Of a stretch of DNA of 64,000 nt, positions 26,098 to 34,562 are shown piece after piece. Within the stretch, counting starts at the first letter, position 1. The number at the start of each line of letters is the position of its first letter. A program made the translations under genes and the position numbers. The DNA comes from Streptomyces wuyuanensis (GTDB lineage: Bacteria > Actinomycetota > Actinomycetes > Streptomycetales > Streptomycetaceae), in contig NZ_FNHI01000009.1 of the NCBI RefSeq assembly GCF_900103455.1, forward strand, positions 1 to 64,000, written 5' to 3'. Below the pieces are notes generated by a model that was not told the DNA's origin, did not search any database, and worked only from the letters and a program-made list of their open reading frames with translations.

Positions 26098-27195
26098 GTG
26101 CGCAGTGTGGGTGTCGAGGAAGAACTGCTGCTGGTGGACGCCGAGAGCGGTGAGCCCCGGGCCGTGTCGACGGCCCTGCTGGCCACCGCCTCGCGGGAGG
26201 CGGTCCGTCATGACAAGGACGAGGTCTTCGAGGAGGAACTGCACCGGGAGCAACTGGAGTTCGCCACGCGGCCGCACGTCGCCATGGCGGACATCGCCGA
26301 GGAGGTCCGGGGCTGGCGGGCCGAGGCCGCCCGTCATGCGCGGAGGGTGGGCGCGGCCGTCGCCGCGCTGGCGACGGCCCCGCTGCCTGTCAGCCCTTCC
26401 ATGGGTTTCGGCGAGCGGCACCGCTGGCTGGGCGAGAAGTTCGGTCTGACCGCGCAGGAGCAGCTCACCAGCGGCTGCCATGTGCATGTCTCGGTGGACT
26501 CGGACGAGGAGGGTGTAGCGGTCCTCGACCGCATCCGGCCGTGGCTGGCCGTGCTCATGGCGATGAGCGCGAACTCCCCTTTCTGGCAGGGCAAGGACAC
26601 GCAGTACGGCAGCTACCGCAGTCAGGTCTGGGGGCGCTGGCCGTCCGCCGGACCGGTGGACGTCTTCGGCTCCGCCCGGCGCTACCACGAGCAGGTACGG
26701 GAGCTCCTGGACACGGGTGTGCTGCGCGACGAGGGCATGGTCTACTTCGACGCCCGGTTGTCCCACCGCTATCCCACCGTCGAGATCCGCGTCGCGGACG
26801 TGTGCCTGTCCCCCTCCACGACGGTTCTGCTCGCGACCCTGGCGCGGGGCCTGGTGGAGACCGCGGCCCGCGAGTGGCACAAGGGCGAGCCGCCGGCCCC
26901 GCACGGGACGGCACTGCTGCGGATGGCGGCCTGGCAGGCCGGCCGGTACGGGCTCGAGCACCGGCTCCTGCATCCCGGGACGATGCGGCCCGAGCCGGCG
27001 GAGCGTGTGGTCCGCGCGCTCTTCGACCACGTACGGGACGCCCTCGACGCCACCGGTGACCTCGCGGCGGCACGGCAGGCGCTCGACACGTTGCTGTCGG
27101 AGGGCACCGGCGCTCGGACGCAGCGGGAGCTGCTGGAGCGGACGGGCAACCTCCGCGATGTGGTCACGGAGTGCGTGCGGCGCACCCAGGGCTGA
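26098..27195 (+). CDS. YbdK-type carboxylate-amine ligase (glutamate-cysteine ligase 2 family)
   Basis: A 365-residue enzyme of the ATP-dependent glutamate-cysteine ligase GCS2 superfamily. Start is the GTG at 26098, which begins VRSVGVEEELLLVDAESG, the canonical N-terminus with the Mg-binding glutamates, and has GGAAGGG nine bases upstream. Other signatures are GFGERHRWLGEKFG, SGCHVHVSVDS and ANSPFWQGKDTQYGSYRSQVWGRWP, all in order. YbdK proteins have weak glutamate-cysteine ligase activity, and the in vivo substrate is unknown; in actinobacteria several paralogues exist, one of which makes gamma-glutamylcysteine for ergothioneine. This one is not in an ergothioneine cluster. Confidence 0.9.
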   Translation: MRSVGVEEELLLVDAESGEPRAVSTALLATASREAVRHDKDEVFEEELHREQLEFATRPHVAMADIAEEVRGWRAEAARHARRVGAAVAALATAPLPVSPSMGFGERHRWLGEKFGLTAQEQLTSGCHVHVSVDSDEEGVAVLDRIRPWLAVLMAMSANSPFWQGKDTQYGSYRSQVWGRWPSAGPVDVFGSARRYHEQVRELLDTGVLRDEGMVYFDARLSHRYPTVEIRVADVCLSPSTTVLLATLARGLVETAAREWHKGEPPAPHGTALLRMAAWQAGRYGLEHRLLHPGTMRPEPAERVVRALFDHVRDALDATGDLAAARQALDTLLSEGTGARTQRELLERTGNLRDVVTECVRRTQG

Positions 27196-27212
27196 GCGGG
27201 CCCCGGGATTCG

Positions 27213-27246
27213 GCCGGGCCCCCGGTGCCGGGCGGGCGGGCCCGGC
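27213..27246. terminator. Inverted repeat between convergent genes
   Basis: GCCGGGCCC (27213-27221) and GGGCCCGGC (27238-27246) are exact reverse complements with a 16-nt spacer, placed between the ligase stop and the stop of the small membrane protein gene on the other strand. It could terminate both transcripts. Confidence 0.5.
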
Positions 27247-27253
27247 GGGAGCG

Positions 27254-27460
27254 TCAGGCCGCCTCGGGGAGCGGCTGCTCGATCTCCTCCGCCGCGGGTC
27301 CGGTCTCCGGCCGGCGCCGCTGCGGGAGGAGGCGCATACGGCGTCGCGGCCCGGCGTGCCTCGGGGTTACCGGGGCCGCGAACATCCGGTCCTCGAAGCG
27401 GTCCATGGCGATGATCAGGAGCAGTAGCGCGGGAGGTATGAGCACGGCGGTGAGAATCAT
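27254..27460 (-). CDS. Small single-pass membrane protein
   Basis: A 68-residue protein from the ATG at 27460, whose ribosome site GAGGAGA is eight bases upstream. Residues 1-20 (MILTAVLIPPALLLLIIAMD) form one transmembrane helix, followed by RFEDRMF and an arginine/proline-rich tail. Small membrane proteins with this MILTAVLxPP start are widespread in streptomycetes without assigned function. It lies next to another very small gene (27567-27734) on the same strand. Confidence 0.65.
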   Translation of the reverse strand: MILTAVLIPPALLLLIIAMDRFEDRMFAAPVTPRHAGPRRRMRLLPQRRRPETGPAAEEIEQPLPEAA

Positions 27461-27566
27461 GGGCGTCTCCTCGTGGCTTGGTGCTCGCTTTGCCGCTGGA
27501 GCGCAGGGAGAACGCCCGGGTTCGTGAAGTTTCTGTGACCGCTCGCGGAGGGGCACCGCCCCGGAC

Positions 27567-27734
27567 TCACCCGGACACCCGAGGGCGCGTGCCCACCCTG
27601 GGCAGGCTGCTCCAGTCCGTTCGCGGGCAGCGCGGCGGGGGAGCGGCGAGGGCGCTGCCGGGAGTGGCGAGGACGAGTGCGGCGGCGCTGGTGGGGATCA
27701 AGGGGATCTTGCGGATTCGTGAGCTTCTGTTCAC
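27567..27734 (-). CDS. Short predicted secreted peptide
   Basis: A 55-codon gene with an excellent start: AGGAGG lies six bases before the GTG at 27734. The product has a basic N-terminus (VNRSSRIRKIP), a hydrophobic core (LIPTSAAALVLATPGSALA) and a likely signal-peptidase site after SALA, releasing a mature peptide of about 25 residues (APPPRCPRTDWSSLPRVGTR followed by PRVSG) with one cysteine. The same-strand neighbour at 27254-27460 begins about 106 bases downstream. I recognise no family. Function is unknown; a surface, signalling or RiPP-like role are all possible. Confidence 0.55.
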   Translation of the reverse strand: MNRSSRIRKIPLIPTSAAALVLATPGSALAAPPPRCPRTDWSSLPRVGTRPRVSG

Positions 27735-28119
27735 TGCGTCCTCCTGACGACCGCGGTGGGGGTGCGGCGCACGGGGAGGGCGTGCGTCGTTGGCATGTCC
27801 GGCTCAGCATCCACGGTCGGGGCCGGTGCGGCAAGCAGTGCGGATGTCCTGACGGTGAGAGCCGGGCCAACACGCGGCGATCGAGGGGACGATCGGCCGC
27901 CGCGGACCTGACGGCTCCTCAATTCAGTTGTGCACACCGTTGTTTGGCGCGCCACGGAGCCATCAGGACACCTGTCCCGGACTATTGACTGTTTGTGTGA
28001 CAGTCGCGATCCTCGTCGCACCGCTTGCACGGGTCATGACAGGGGGATCTCGGCGGGAGGTCCCGGCTCCGGGCGGACTCGGCCCCGGCCCCGTCCGTCC
28101 GCTCACCGAAGGCTGAGTG
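27735..28119. other. Intergenic promoter region between divergent genes
   Basis: About 385 bases that must hold the promoters of the short secreted peptide and of the large M19-like gene. It is less G/C-rich than its surroundings over 27915-28010, with TGTGCACA near 27930 and the inverted repeat at 27987-28005. No gene was found. Confidence 0.5.
27987..28005 (+). promoter_or_regulatory. Inverted repeat overlapping a possible -35 element
   Basis: GACTGT (27987-27992) and ACAGTC (28000-28005) are exact reverse complements with a 7-nt spacer. They overlap TTGACT (27985-27990), a near-consensus -35 hexamer, about 130 bases upstream of the M19-like gene. No good -10 follows at the right distance, so this is tentative. 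Confidence 0.4.
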
Positions 28120-30183
28120 ATGACGATGAAACGGCACTCGCGTCGCCGCCGTGGACCCCTCGCGGTGGTGACCTTGCTCCTCACCGCCCTGGCCCTGGTC
28201 CTGGGCACGGCTCCCGGGTCCTCGGCCGAGTCCGGCTGGTGGGTCCCCGCCGCCCGGCCGGCGCCGGACTCCGGGATCAATGTCACGGGCGAGCCCTTCA
28301 AGGGCACCGGCCCCGACGGAAAGGTGCGCGGCTTCGTCGACGCGCACAACCACATCATGTCCAACGAGGCGTTCGGAGGACGGCTGATCTGCGGGAGGGC
28401 CTTCTCGGAACAGGGCATCGCCGACGCGCTCAAGGACTGTCCGGAGCACTACCCCGACGGCTCCCTCGCGGTCTTCGACTTCATCACCAAGGGCGGGGAC
28501 GGCAGGCACGACCCCAACGGCTGGCCGACGTTCAAGGACTGGCCGGCCCATGACTCGCTGACGCACCAGCAGAACTACTACGCCTGGATCGAACGGGCCT
28601 GGCGCGGCGGCCAGCGCGTCCTCGTCAACGACCTCGTCACCAACGGCGTGATCTGCTCGGTCTACTTCTTCAAGGACCGCAGCTGCGACGAGATGACCTC
28701 CATCCGCCTGCAGGCGCAGAAGACGTACGAGATGCAGGCCTACATCGACAAGGTCTACGGCGGCCCGGGCAAGGGGTTCTTCCGGATCGTCACCGACTCC
28801 GCGCAGGCCCGGCAGGTCATCGAGCAGGGCAAACTGGCCGTGGTCCTCGGGGTGGAGACCTCGGAGCCGTTCGGCTGCAAGCAGATCCTGGACGTTCCGC
28901 AGTGCGGCAGGGACGACATCGACCGGGGTCTCGACGAGCTCCACAAGCTGGGTGTGCGGAGCATGTTCCTCTGCCACAAGTTCGACAACGCGCTGTGCGG
29001 TGTGCGGTTCGACTCGGGGACGCTCGGCACCGCGATCAACGTCGGCCAGTTCCTGTCCACCGGCACCTTCTGGAAGACGGAGAAGTGTGCGGGCCCGCAG
29101 CACGACAACCCCATCGGGCTCGCCGCGGCACCCAACGCCGAGAAGGAACTCCCGCCGGGCGTGAAGGTCCCCTCGTACGCCGCCGACGCACAGTGCAACA
29201 CCCGCGGGCTCACCGAACTCGGCGAGTACGCCGTGCGCGGCATGATGAAGCGCAAGATGATGCTCGAGATCGACCACATGAGCGTCAAGGCCACCGGCCG
29301 GGTGCTCGACATCCTCGAGTCCGAGTCGTACCCCGGCGTGATCTCCTCCCACAGCTGGATGGACATCGACTGGACCGAGCGGGTGTACCGCCTCGGCGGC
29401 TTCATCGCCCAGTACATGCACGGCTCCGCGGAGTTCAGCGCGGAGGCCGAGCGCACGGACGCACTGCGTGAGAAGTACGGCGTCGGGTACGGGTACGGCA
29501 GCGACATGAACGGCGTCGGCGGCTGGCCGGGCCCGCGGGGCGCCGACACCCCCAACCCGGTGCGCTACCCCTTCCGCAGCGCCGACGGCGGCTCCGTCCT
29601 CGACCGGCAGACCACCGGCCAGCGCACCTGGGACCTCAACACCGACGGGGCCGCGCACTACGGCCTCGTCCCGGACTGGCTGGAGGACGTGCGGATCGTC
29701 GGGGGCCAGGGCGTCGTGGACGACCTCTTCCGGGGCGCGGAGTCCTACCTCGGCACCTGGGGCGCGTCGGAGCGGCACAAGGCCGAGGTGAACCTCGCCT
29801 CGAGAGCGCCGGCCTCGGCCAGCTCGTCGGAGTGGAGCCTCTTCACGAGCTACGCCCCCGACAGGGCCGTCGACGGCAACGCGGGGACCCGCTGGGCGAG
29901 CGACTGGAACGACGACCAGTGGCTCCGGATCGACCTCGGCGCACCCGCTCTGATCAAGCGGGTCACCCTGGACTGGGAACGTGCCTACGGGAAGGCCTAC
30001 CGCATCGAGGTGTCGTCGGACGGCACGAACTGGCGGCCGGTCTGGTCCACGACGGCCGGCGACGGCGGTCTGGACACGGCCCGGTTCGACGGGACGACGG
30101 CCCGCCACGTGCGCGTCCAAGGGCTGGAGCGCGGCACCAAGTGGGGCTATTCCCTGCAGGAAGTGGGCGTCTACAGCAGCTGA
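28120..30183 (+). CDS. Secreted amidohydrolase/M19 dipeptidase-like protein with C-terminal discoidin domain
   Basis: A 687-residue exported protein. A basic start and hydrophobic core (PLAVVTLLLTALALVLGTAPGSSA) form the signal peptide. The main domain (about 55-540) is a TIM-barrel hydrolase of the membrane-dipeptidase kind: FVDAHNHIMSNEAFGG supplies the first metal motif, KLAVVLGVETSEPFGC, LGVRSMFLCHKFDNALCG and MMLEIDHMSVKATGRVLDIL follow, and VISSHSWMD supplies further histidine/aspartate ligands. Residues about 555-687 form an F5/8 type C (discoidin) sugar-binding domain (SRAPASASSSEWSLFTSYAPDRAVDGN, TRWASDWNDDQWLRIDLG). It is far larger than the roughly 400-residue M19 enzymes. Activity on peptide- or glycan-linked substrates is likely but unproven. 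ATG at 28120 follows GAAGG. Confidence 0.8.
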   Translation: MTMKRHSRRRRGPLAVVTLLLTALALVLGTAPGSSAESGWWVPAARPAPDSGINVTGEPFKGTGPDGKVRGFVDAHNHIMSNEAFGGRLICGRAFSEQGIADALKDCPEHYPDGSLAVFDFITKGGDGRHDPNGWPTFKDWPAHDSLTHQQNYYAWIERAWRGGQRVLVNDLVTNGVICSVYFFKDRSCDEMTSIRLQAQKTYEMQAYIDKVYGGPGKGFFRIVTDSAQARQVIEQGKLAVVLGVETSEPFGCKQILDVPQCGRDDIDRGLDELHKLGVRSMFLCHKFDNALCGVRFDSGTLGTAINVGQFLSTGTFWKTEKCAGPQHDNPIGLAAAPNAEKELPPGVKVPSYAADAQCNTRGLTELGEYAVRGMMKRKMMLEIDHMSVKATGRVLDILESESYPGVISSHSWMDIDWTERVYRLGGFIAQYMHGSAEFSAEAERTDALREKYGVGYGYGSDMNGVGGWPGPRGADTPNPVRYPFRSADGGSVLDRQTTGQRTWDLNTDGAAHYGLVPDWLEDVRIVGGQGVVDDLFRGAESYLGTWGASERHKAEVNLASRAPASASSSEWSLFTSYAPDRAVDGNAGTRWASDWNDDQWLRIDLGAPALIKRVTLDWERAYGKAYRIEVSSDGTNWRPVWSTTAGDGGLDTARFDGTTARHVRVQGLERGTKWGYSLQEVGVYSS

Positions 30184-30206
30184 GCCGCCGACGGAGCGGG
30201 CAACGG

Positions 30207-30248
30207 GGCCGGGGCCGGCCGGATCAGCCGATCCGGCCGGCCCCGGCC
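30207..30248 (+). terminator. Perfect 19-bp hairpin terminator
   Basis: Arms at 30207-30225 and 30230-30248 are exact reverse complements (left arm GGCCGGGGCCGGCCGGATC) with a 4-nt AGCC loop, starting 23 bases after the stop of the M19-like gene. Confidence 0.85.
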
Positions 30249-30379
30249 GATTCCCCCGGGCGCGCGTCACGACGCCCGGGGCAGGACAGGACACCGGGCA
30301 CGCCCGGCTCGGCACCGCACGGCGCTGCACCACCGCACGTCACCGCACCACCGCAAGCGCACAAGGAACGAGGGAGCAC

Positions 30380-31003
30380 ATGGCACGGATGCCGTCGGCC
30401 GAACGACGCCGGCAGCTGATCGAGGCAGCGATCCGGGCGATGACCCGCGACGGTGTCCCCAGGACGACGACGCGGTCCATCGCCGCCGAGGCGGACGTGT
30501 CGCTGAGCGTCTTCCACTACTGCTTCGACTCCAAGCAGGAACTGCTGGAGTCGGTCATCGAGGCGATCACCGAGCACTACATCGCGGTGGTGCGCGAGGC
30601 GATCCGGCCCAAGGCCACCGTGCGGGAGACCGTCCGCGCGGGATTCCAGGCGTACTGGGACCACGTGTGCGCCAACCCGGGTGAGCACATGCTCACCTAC
30701 GAACTCACCCAGTACGCGCTGCGCCAGCCGGGATTCGAGCACCTGGCACGCCGTCAGTACGAGCTGTACACGGACACGTTCACGCAGCTCATCGACCAGT
30801 TGCGGCAGGACGTGGGACTGGAGCTGCGGGTTCCCGTCGCGGTCCTGGCGCACTACCTGGCCGTCATGACCGACGGACTCACACTGAACTTCCTGGTCCT
30901 CGGCGACGCGACGGCCGCGTCGGACGTCCTCGACACGATCGCCGACCAGGTCGTGCATCTCGTCCGCGGCGAAGTCCGGCCGGCCGCGCCGGCGGACGGC
31001 TGA
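30380..31003 (+). CDS. TetR-family regulator
   Basis: A 207-residue protein with the N-terminal TetR helix-turn-helix (RRRQLIEAAIRAMTRDGVPRTTTRSIAAEADVSLSVFHYCFDSKQELLESVI). The C-terminal domain (TVRETVRAGFQAYWDHVCANPGEHMLTYELTQYAL) resembles BetI-type ligand domains. Start ATG at 30380 has GAGGGAG five bases upstream. The gene lies just upstream of the sugar ABC transporter genes on the same strand, with a 165-base gap that carries an A/T-rich inverted repeat, so it may control that importer; this is inference. Confidence 0.87.
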   Translation: MARMPSAERRRQLIEAAIRAMTRDGVPRTTTRSIAAEADVSLSVFHYCFDSKQELLESVIEAITEHYIAVVREAIRPKATVRETVRAGFQAYWDHVCANPGEHMLTYELTQYALRQPGFEHLARRQYELYTDTFTQLIDQLRQDVGLELRVPVAVLAHYLAVMTDGLTLNFLVLGDATAASDVLDTIADQVVHLVRGEVRPAAPADG

Positions 31004-31147
31004 GGCCGCAGCGACCCGGGGCCGAACGCCCGCACCGGGACCGCCCGCGGAGGGAACAACCCCCCGTCCCTCGCTGTCGCCCGAGACGCTGCGGAGCGCG
31101 CCCGGCCGGCGGCCCACGACCCTCGCCTCGACAACTCGTTTTCCACA

Positions 31148-31167
31148 TTTTCCCATACATTGGGGAA
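31148..31167. promoter_or_regulatory. A/T-rich inverted repeat adjoining the transporter start codon
   Basis: TTTTCCC (31148-31154) and GGGGAA (31162-31167) pair over five bases around a short A/T-rich spacer. The repeat ends one base before the ATG at 31169. The run 31134-31168 is among the least G/C-rich in the window and likely includes the promoter and a regulator site. Confidence 0.45.
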
Positions 31168-31168
31168 T

Positions 31169-32329
31169 ATGCCGGTTCCACACCATCGCCCGCCGGGCCG
31201 TCGCGGACGCTCCGGAAGGACGGCGCCATGGTCGCGTGGCCGTACGGCGCGAGCCCTGGCCGCCGCCACGGCGGCCGCGTCGCTCGCCGGACTCGCGGCC
31301 TGCGGCACGGCGGGCGAGGATGCCGGGACCCCCTCAGGGGAGGACGGCTTCACGATCGGGCTGCTGCTCCCGGACGTCCACACCGCCCGCTGGGCGACCG
31401 CCGACAAACCCCTCATCCAGGCCAAGGTCAAGGCGCTCTGCCCCGACTGCAAGCTGCTGCACGCCTATGCGTCCGCCGACGTGGCCACTCAGCAGCAGCA
31501 GATCGAGTCCATGATCGCAAAGGGCGCCAAGGTCCTGATCCTCGACCCCGTCGACGACAAGGCACTGCGCTCGTCGATCGCCCGGGCCCGGGACGCGAAC
31601 GTACCGGTGGTCTCGTACGACCGCCTCGCCCAGGGGCCCGTCTCCGCCTACTCCAGCTACGACTCGGAGGAGATCGGCAGGATCCAGGCCCAGGAACTCC
31701 TCAAGGCGATGGGCCCCAAGGCCCGCGGCGGCCAGATCGTGATGATGAACGGCGACCCGACCGACCCCAACACCCGGGATCTGCGCAGGGGCGCGCTGTC
31801 CGTGCTCGAGGGCAAGGTGAAGATCGCCAGGTCCTACTACACCGGCGGGTGGATTCCGGAGAACGCCTTCCGGAACATGTCCGCAGCCATCGCCGAACTG
31901 GGGCCGGACCGCATCGACGGCGTGCTGTCGGCCAACGACGGGCTGGCGGGCGGCGTCGTCACCGCGCTCAAGGCGGCCGGGGTCAAGCCGCTGCCGCCCG
32001 TCACCGGGCAGGACGCCGACCTGTCCGCGATCCGCAGGATCGTCAAGGACGAGCAGTACATGACCGTCTACAAGTCCTTCGAGGCGGAGGCCGAGGCCGC
32101 CGCCGAGATGGCCGTCGCCCTGGGGCGCGGCGAGAAGCTCGACGACATCGCCAAGGACCGCGTACGCAACGACACCGACGACGACATCCCCGCCGTTCTG
32201 GGGCCGCTGGTCCCGGTGACCGTGGGCAACATCGAGGACACGGTGGTCAAGAGCGGCCTCTACACGGTCGACCAGATCTGCACCCCGGCGATGGAGGCAG
32301 CCTGCCGGAAAGCGGGACTCACGGGATAG
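31169..32329 (+). CDS. Sugar ABC transporter substrate-binding lipoprotein (CUT2/XylF-like)
   Basis: A 386-residue lipoprotein that would capture a sugar outside the cell. The lipobox is LAGLAAC with the lipidated cysteine near residue 45, after an alanine-rich hydrophobic segment. The mature part has the Peripla_BP_4 pattern: FTIGLLLPDVHTARWATADKPLIQAKVKAL, QQQQIESMIAKGAKVLILDPVD, IVMMNGDPTDPNTRDLRRGAL and DGVLSANDGLAGGVVTALKAAG. This fits D-xylose or similar CUT2 binding proteins. The ATG at 31169 is chosen; GGGGA precedes it closely. The ATPase and permease genes follow directly, forming one transport operon. Confidence 0.9.
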   Translation: MPVPHHRPPGRRGRSGRTAPWSRGRTARALAAATAAASLAGLAACGTAGEDAGTPSGEDGFTIGLLLPDVHTARWATADKPLIQAKVKALCPDCKLLHAYASADVATQQQQIESMIAKGAKVLILDPVDDKALRSSIARARDANVPVVSYDRLAQGPVSAYSSYDSEEIGRIQAQELLKAMGPKARGGQIVMMNGDPTDPNTRDLRRGALSVLEGKVKIARSYYTGGWIPENAFRNMSAAIAELGPDRIDGVLSANDGLAGGVVTALKAAGVKPLPPVTGQDADLSAIRRIVKDEQYMTVYKSFEAEAEAAAEMAVALGRGEKLDDIAKDRVRNDTDDDIPAVLGPLVPVTVGNIEDTVVKSGLYTVDQICTPAMEAACRKAGLTG

Positions 32330-32404
32330 CCGGCGGCTGCCGCACCCACACCTCGTGCGGCGCACCCGGCCGGAGCGACGGGACGGGCGAAGGAGATGGT
32401 TCAC

Positions 32405-33187
32405 GTGAGCGCGCCACTCCTGGCGATGCGCGGGATCTGCAAACGGTTCGGCGCCGTCTGGGCACTGTCCGACATCGAGCTGGAGATCCACGCCGGGGAG
32501 GTCGTCGCCCTGGTCGGCGACAACGGGGCGGGCAAGTCGACGCTGGTCAAGGTGATCACCGGGGTCGGGCCCGCCGACGAGGGCGTCATCGAGTGGAACG
32601 GCCGCCATGTGCGGATCTCCCGCCCCCGTGACGCCCAGGCCCTGGGCATCACCAGCGTCTACCAGGACCTCGCCCTGTGCGAGACCCTCGACGTCGTCGG
32701 CAACATCTTCCTGGGGCACGAACTCGGCGGGAAAGCGATCCTCGACGAGGTGGCCATGGAGCGACGGGCGCAGGAGTTGGACGTGCTGGAGTCGCTGTCG
32801 ATGCGCCTGCCCAGCTTCCGGGTGCCCGTCGCCTCGCTCTCTGCGGGCCAGCGGCAGACGGTCGCCATCGCCCGCGCGCTCCTGAGCGAACCCAGACTGC
32901 TCATCCTGGACGAGCCCACGGCCGCGCTGGGGGTCAGGCAGACCGCCCAGTTCCTCGATCTGATCGAACGCCTGCGGGACCGCGGTCTCGGCGTCCTCCT
33001 GGTCAGCCACAACCTGGGCGACGTGAAGGCCGTCGCGGACCAGGTCGCGGTGCTGCACCTCGGCCGCAACAACGGTTTCTTCAGCGTGCCGACGACCTCG
33101 CAGGAGCAGATCGTCTCCTCCATGACCGGCGCCACCGACAACGCCGTGACGCATCGCCGGGACCGTTGGGGGGAGGTGCTGCGGTGA
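32405..33187 (+). CDS. Sugar ABC transporter ATP-binding protein, single nucleotide-binding domain
   Basis: About 260 residues from the GTG at 32405; AGGAG sits nine bases upstream there, whereas it touches the alternative ATG at 32396. Walker A is GDNGAGKST, the Q-loop lies in SVYQDLALCETLDVVGNIFLG, the signature is LSAGQRQ (replacing the usual LSGGQ), Walker B is LLILDEPTAALGV, and the switch histidine is in VSHNLGDV. CUT2 importers usually have a fused ATPase with two domains of about 500 residues; this is a single domain, like FrcA-type proteins. Its end overlaps the permease start by 4 bases (GTGA). Confidence 0.92.
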   Translation: MSAPLLAMRGICKRFGAVWALSDIELEIHAGEVVALVGDNGAGKSTLVKVITGVGPADEGVIEWNGRHVRISRPRDAQALGITSVYQDLALCETLDVVGNIFLGHELGGKAILDEVAMERRAQELDVLESLSMRLPSFRVPVASLSAGQRQTVAIARALLSEPRLLILDEPTAALGVRQTAQFLDLIERLRDRGLGVLLVSHNLGDVKAVADQVAVLHLGRNNGFFSVPTTSQEQIVSSMTGATDNAVTHRRDRWGEVLR

Positions 33188-34473
33188 AGCGGACCGGAGC
33201 GTCGGAGAACACCGGAGCCGCGAGGGCGGGCGAGGGCCCGGCCCGGGGCACGTCCACGCCCGCGGACCAGCGCCGCGCGGACGCGGACGGGGGTTTCGGA
33301 AGCCATGCCCGCGACTTCGCCCGCCGGATGCGCAGCGGCGAGTTCGGGCCGCTCCCGGGTGTCGTCGCCGTGGCCGTGCTGTGGATCATCTTCCAGAGCC
33401 TGGACCAGCAGTTCCTCTCGCCTCGCAATCTGTCCAACCTCAGTGTCGACATCGTCGGCACCGGCATGATCGCGCTGGGTCTCGTCTTCGTCCTGCTGCT
33501 CGGCGACGTCGACCTGTCCGTCGGTTCCGTCAGCGGGCTCACGGCCGCGGTGTTCGCCGTCCTCAACGTGAACCGGGGCATGCCGGAGTGGGCGGCCGTC
33601 CTGGCCGCACTGGTGGTGGGCGCGGCGATCGGCGCCGCCCAGGGCTTCTTCTCGGCCCGGCTCGGCGTCCCGGCGTTCGTCGTCACCCTTGCGGGACTGC
33701 TGGCCTGGAACGGGCTCATGCTGTACGTCCTGGGCGCCAGCGGCACCGTCAACCTCCCCGAGGAAGGCTTCGTCCACGCCCTGACCAGCTACTACTTCCG
33801 GGAGGAGGCGGTCGCGTACGGGCTGGCCGCACTGAGCGTGGCCGTGTTCTTCCTGGCGTCGTACCGGGACTCCCGGCGGCGGCGTTCGGTCGGAGTGATG
33901 TACCGGCCGCTCAGCGTCATCGCCGTGCGCACGGCCGCGGTGGCGGTGGTGGCGTTCGCCGCCGCCTACATCCTGAACCGGTTCCAGGGACTCCCCCTCG
34001 CCCTGCTGATCTTCCTGCTCTTCGTCGTCGGCCTGGACTTCGTCCTGCGGCGCACCTTCTACGGACGCAAGATCGTCTCCATCGGCGGCGGCGCCGAGGC
34101 GGCCCGCCGCGCCGGCATGAACGTGGTGTGGCTGCGGATCTCGGCGTTCATGGTGTCCGGGACGCTGGCCGCGGTCGGCGGGCTGTTCCTGGCCTCGAGG
34201 GTGGCCGCCGTCGGTCAGACGTCGGGCTCCAGCATCCTGCTGATCAACGCCATCGCCGCGGCCGTGATCGGCGGCGTCAGCCTGTTCGGCGGGCGCGGGA
34301 CGACATGGTCCGTGCTGCTGGGCATGCTCGTCATCCAGTCGATCGCCTCGGGCATGGTCCTGCTGGGCATCCCGACGCCGATGCAGTCGGTGATCACCGG
34401 AGGTGTGCTGCTGGCAGCGGTGGTCCTCGACTCGCTGGCACGCCAGTCGCAGAAGGCGCACGGCAGGGCGTGA
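33184..34473 (+). CDS. Sugar ABC transporter permease (CUT2 type)
   Basis: A 429-residue inner-membrane protein with about ten hydrophobic helices. The N-terminal 50 residues are hydrophilic, then helices such as GVVAVAVLWIIFQSL, GMIALGLVFVLLLG, AAVLAALVVGAAIGAAQGFF and AVAVVAFAAAYILNRF follow. The conserved cytoplasmic loop RRTFYGRKIVSIGGGAEAARRAGMNV is the EAA-type contact site for the ATPase and marks the RbsC/XylH family, and NAIAAAVIGGVSLFGGRGT is the conserved loop near the end. It is 4 bases overlapped with the ATPase gene. It probably imports a pentose or similar sugar, but no catabolic gene is adjacent to confirm it. Confidence 0.92.
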   Translation: MKRTGASENTGAARAGEGPARGTSTPADQRRADADGGFGSHARDFARRMRSGEFGPLPGVVAVAVLWIIFQSLDQQFLSPRNLSNLSVDIVGTGMIALGLVFVLLLGDVDLSVGSVSGLTAAVFAVLNVNRGMPEWAAVLAALVVGAAIGAAQGFFSARLGVPAFVVTLAGLLAWNGLMLYVLGASGTVNLPEEGFVHALTSYYFREEAVAYGLAALSVAVFFLASYRDSRRRRSVGVMYRPLSVIAVRTAAVAVVAFAAAYILNRFQGLPLALLIFLLFVVGLDFVLRRTFYGRKIVSIGGGAEAARRAGMNVVWLRISAFMVSGTLAAVGGLFLASRVAAVGQTSGSSILLINAIAAAVIGGVSLFGGRGTTWSVLLGMLVIQSIASGMVLLGIPTPMQSVITGGVLLAAVVLDSLARQSQKAHGRA

Positions 34474-34562
34474 CCCGGCCGGCGCGGAGGGACGGGTCCG
34501 GCCCCGCACGACACGCGGCGATGCGCGGGGCGTGAGGGGCCGGCCGGTGTCCGGGCCCGGGG

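Noticed and set aside
27982..30333. 783-codon open frame antisense to the M19-like gene
   Set aside because: It is the mirror frame of a high-G/C gene; the sense strand has a signal peptide, catalytic motifs and a discoidin domain, the antisense product has none.
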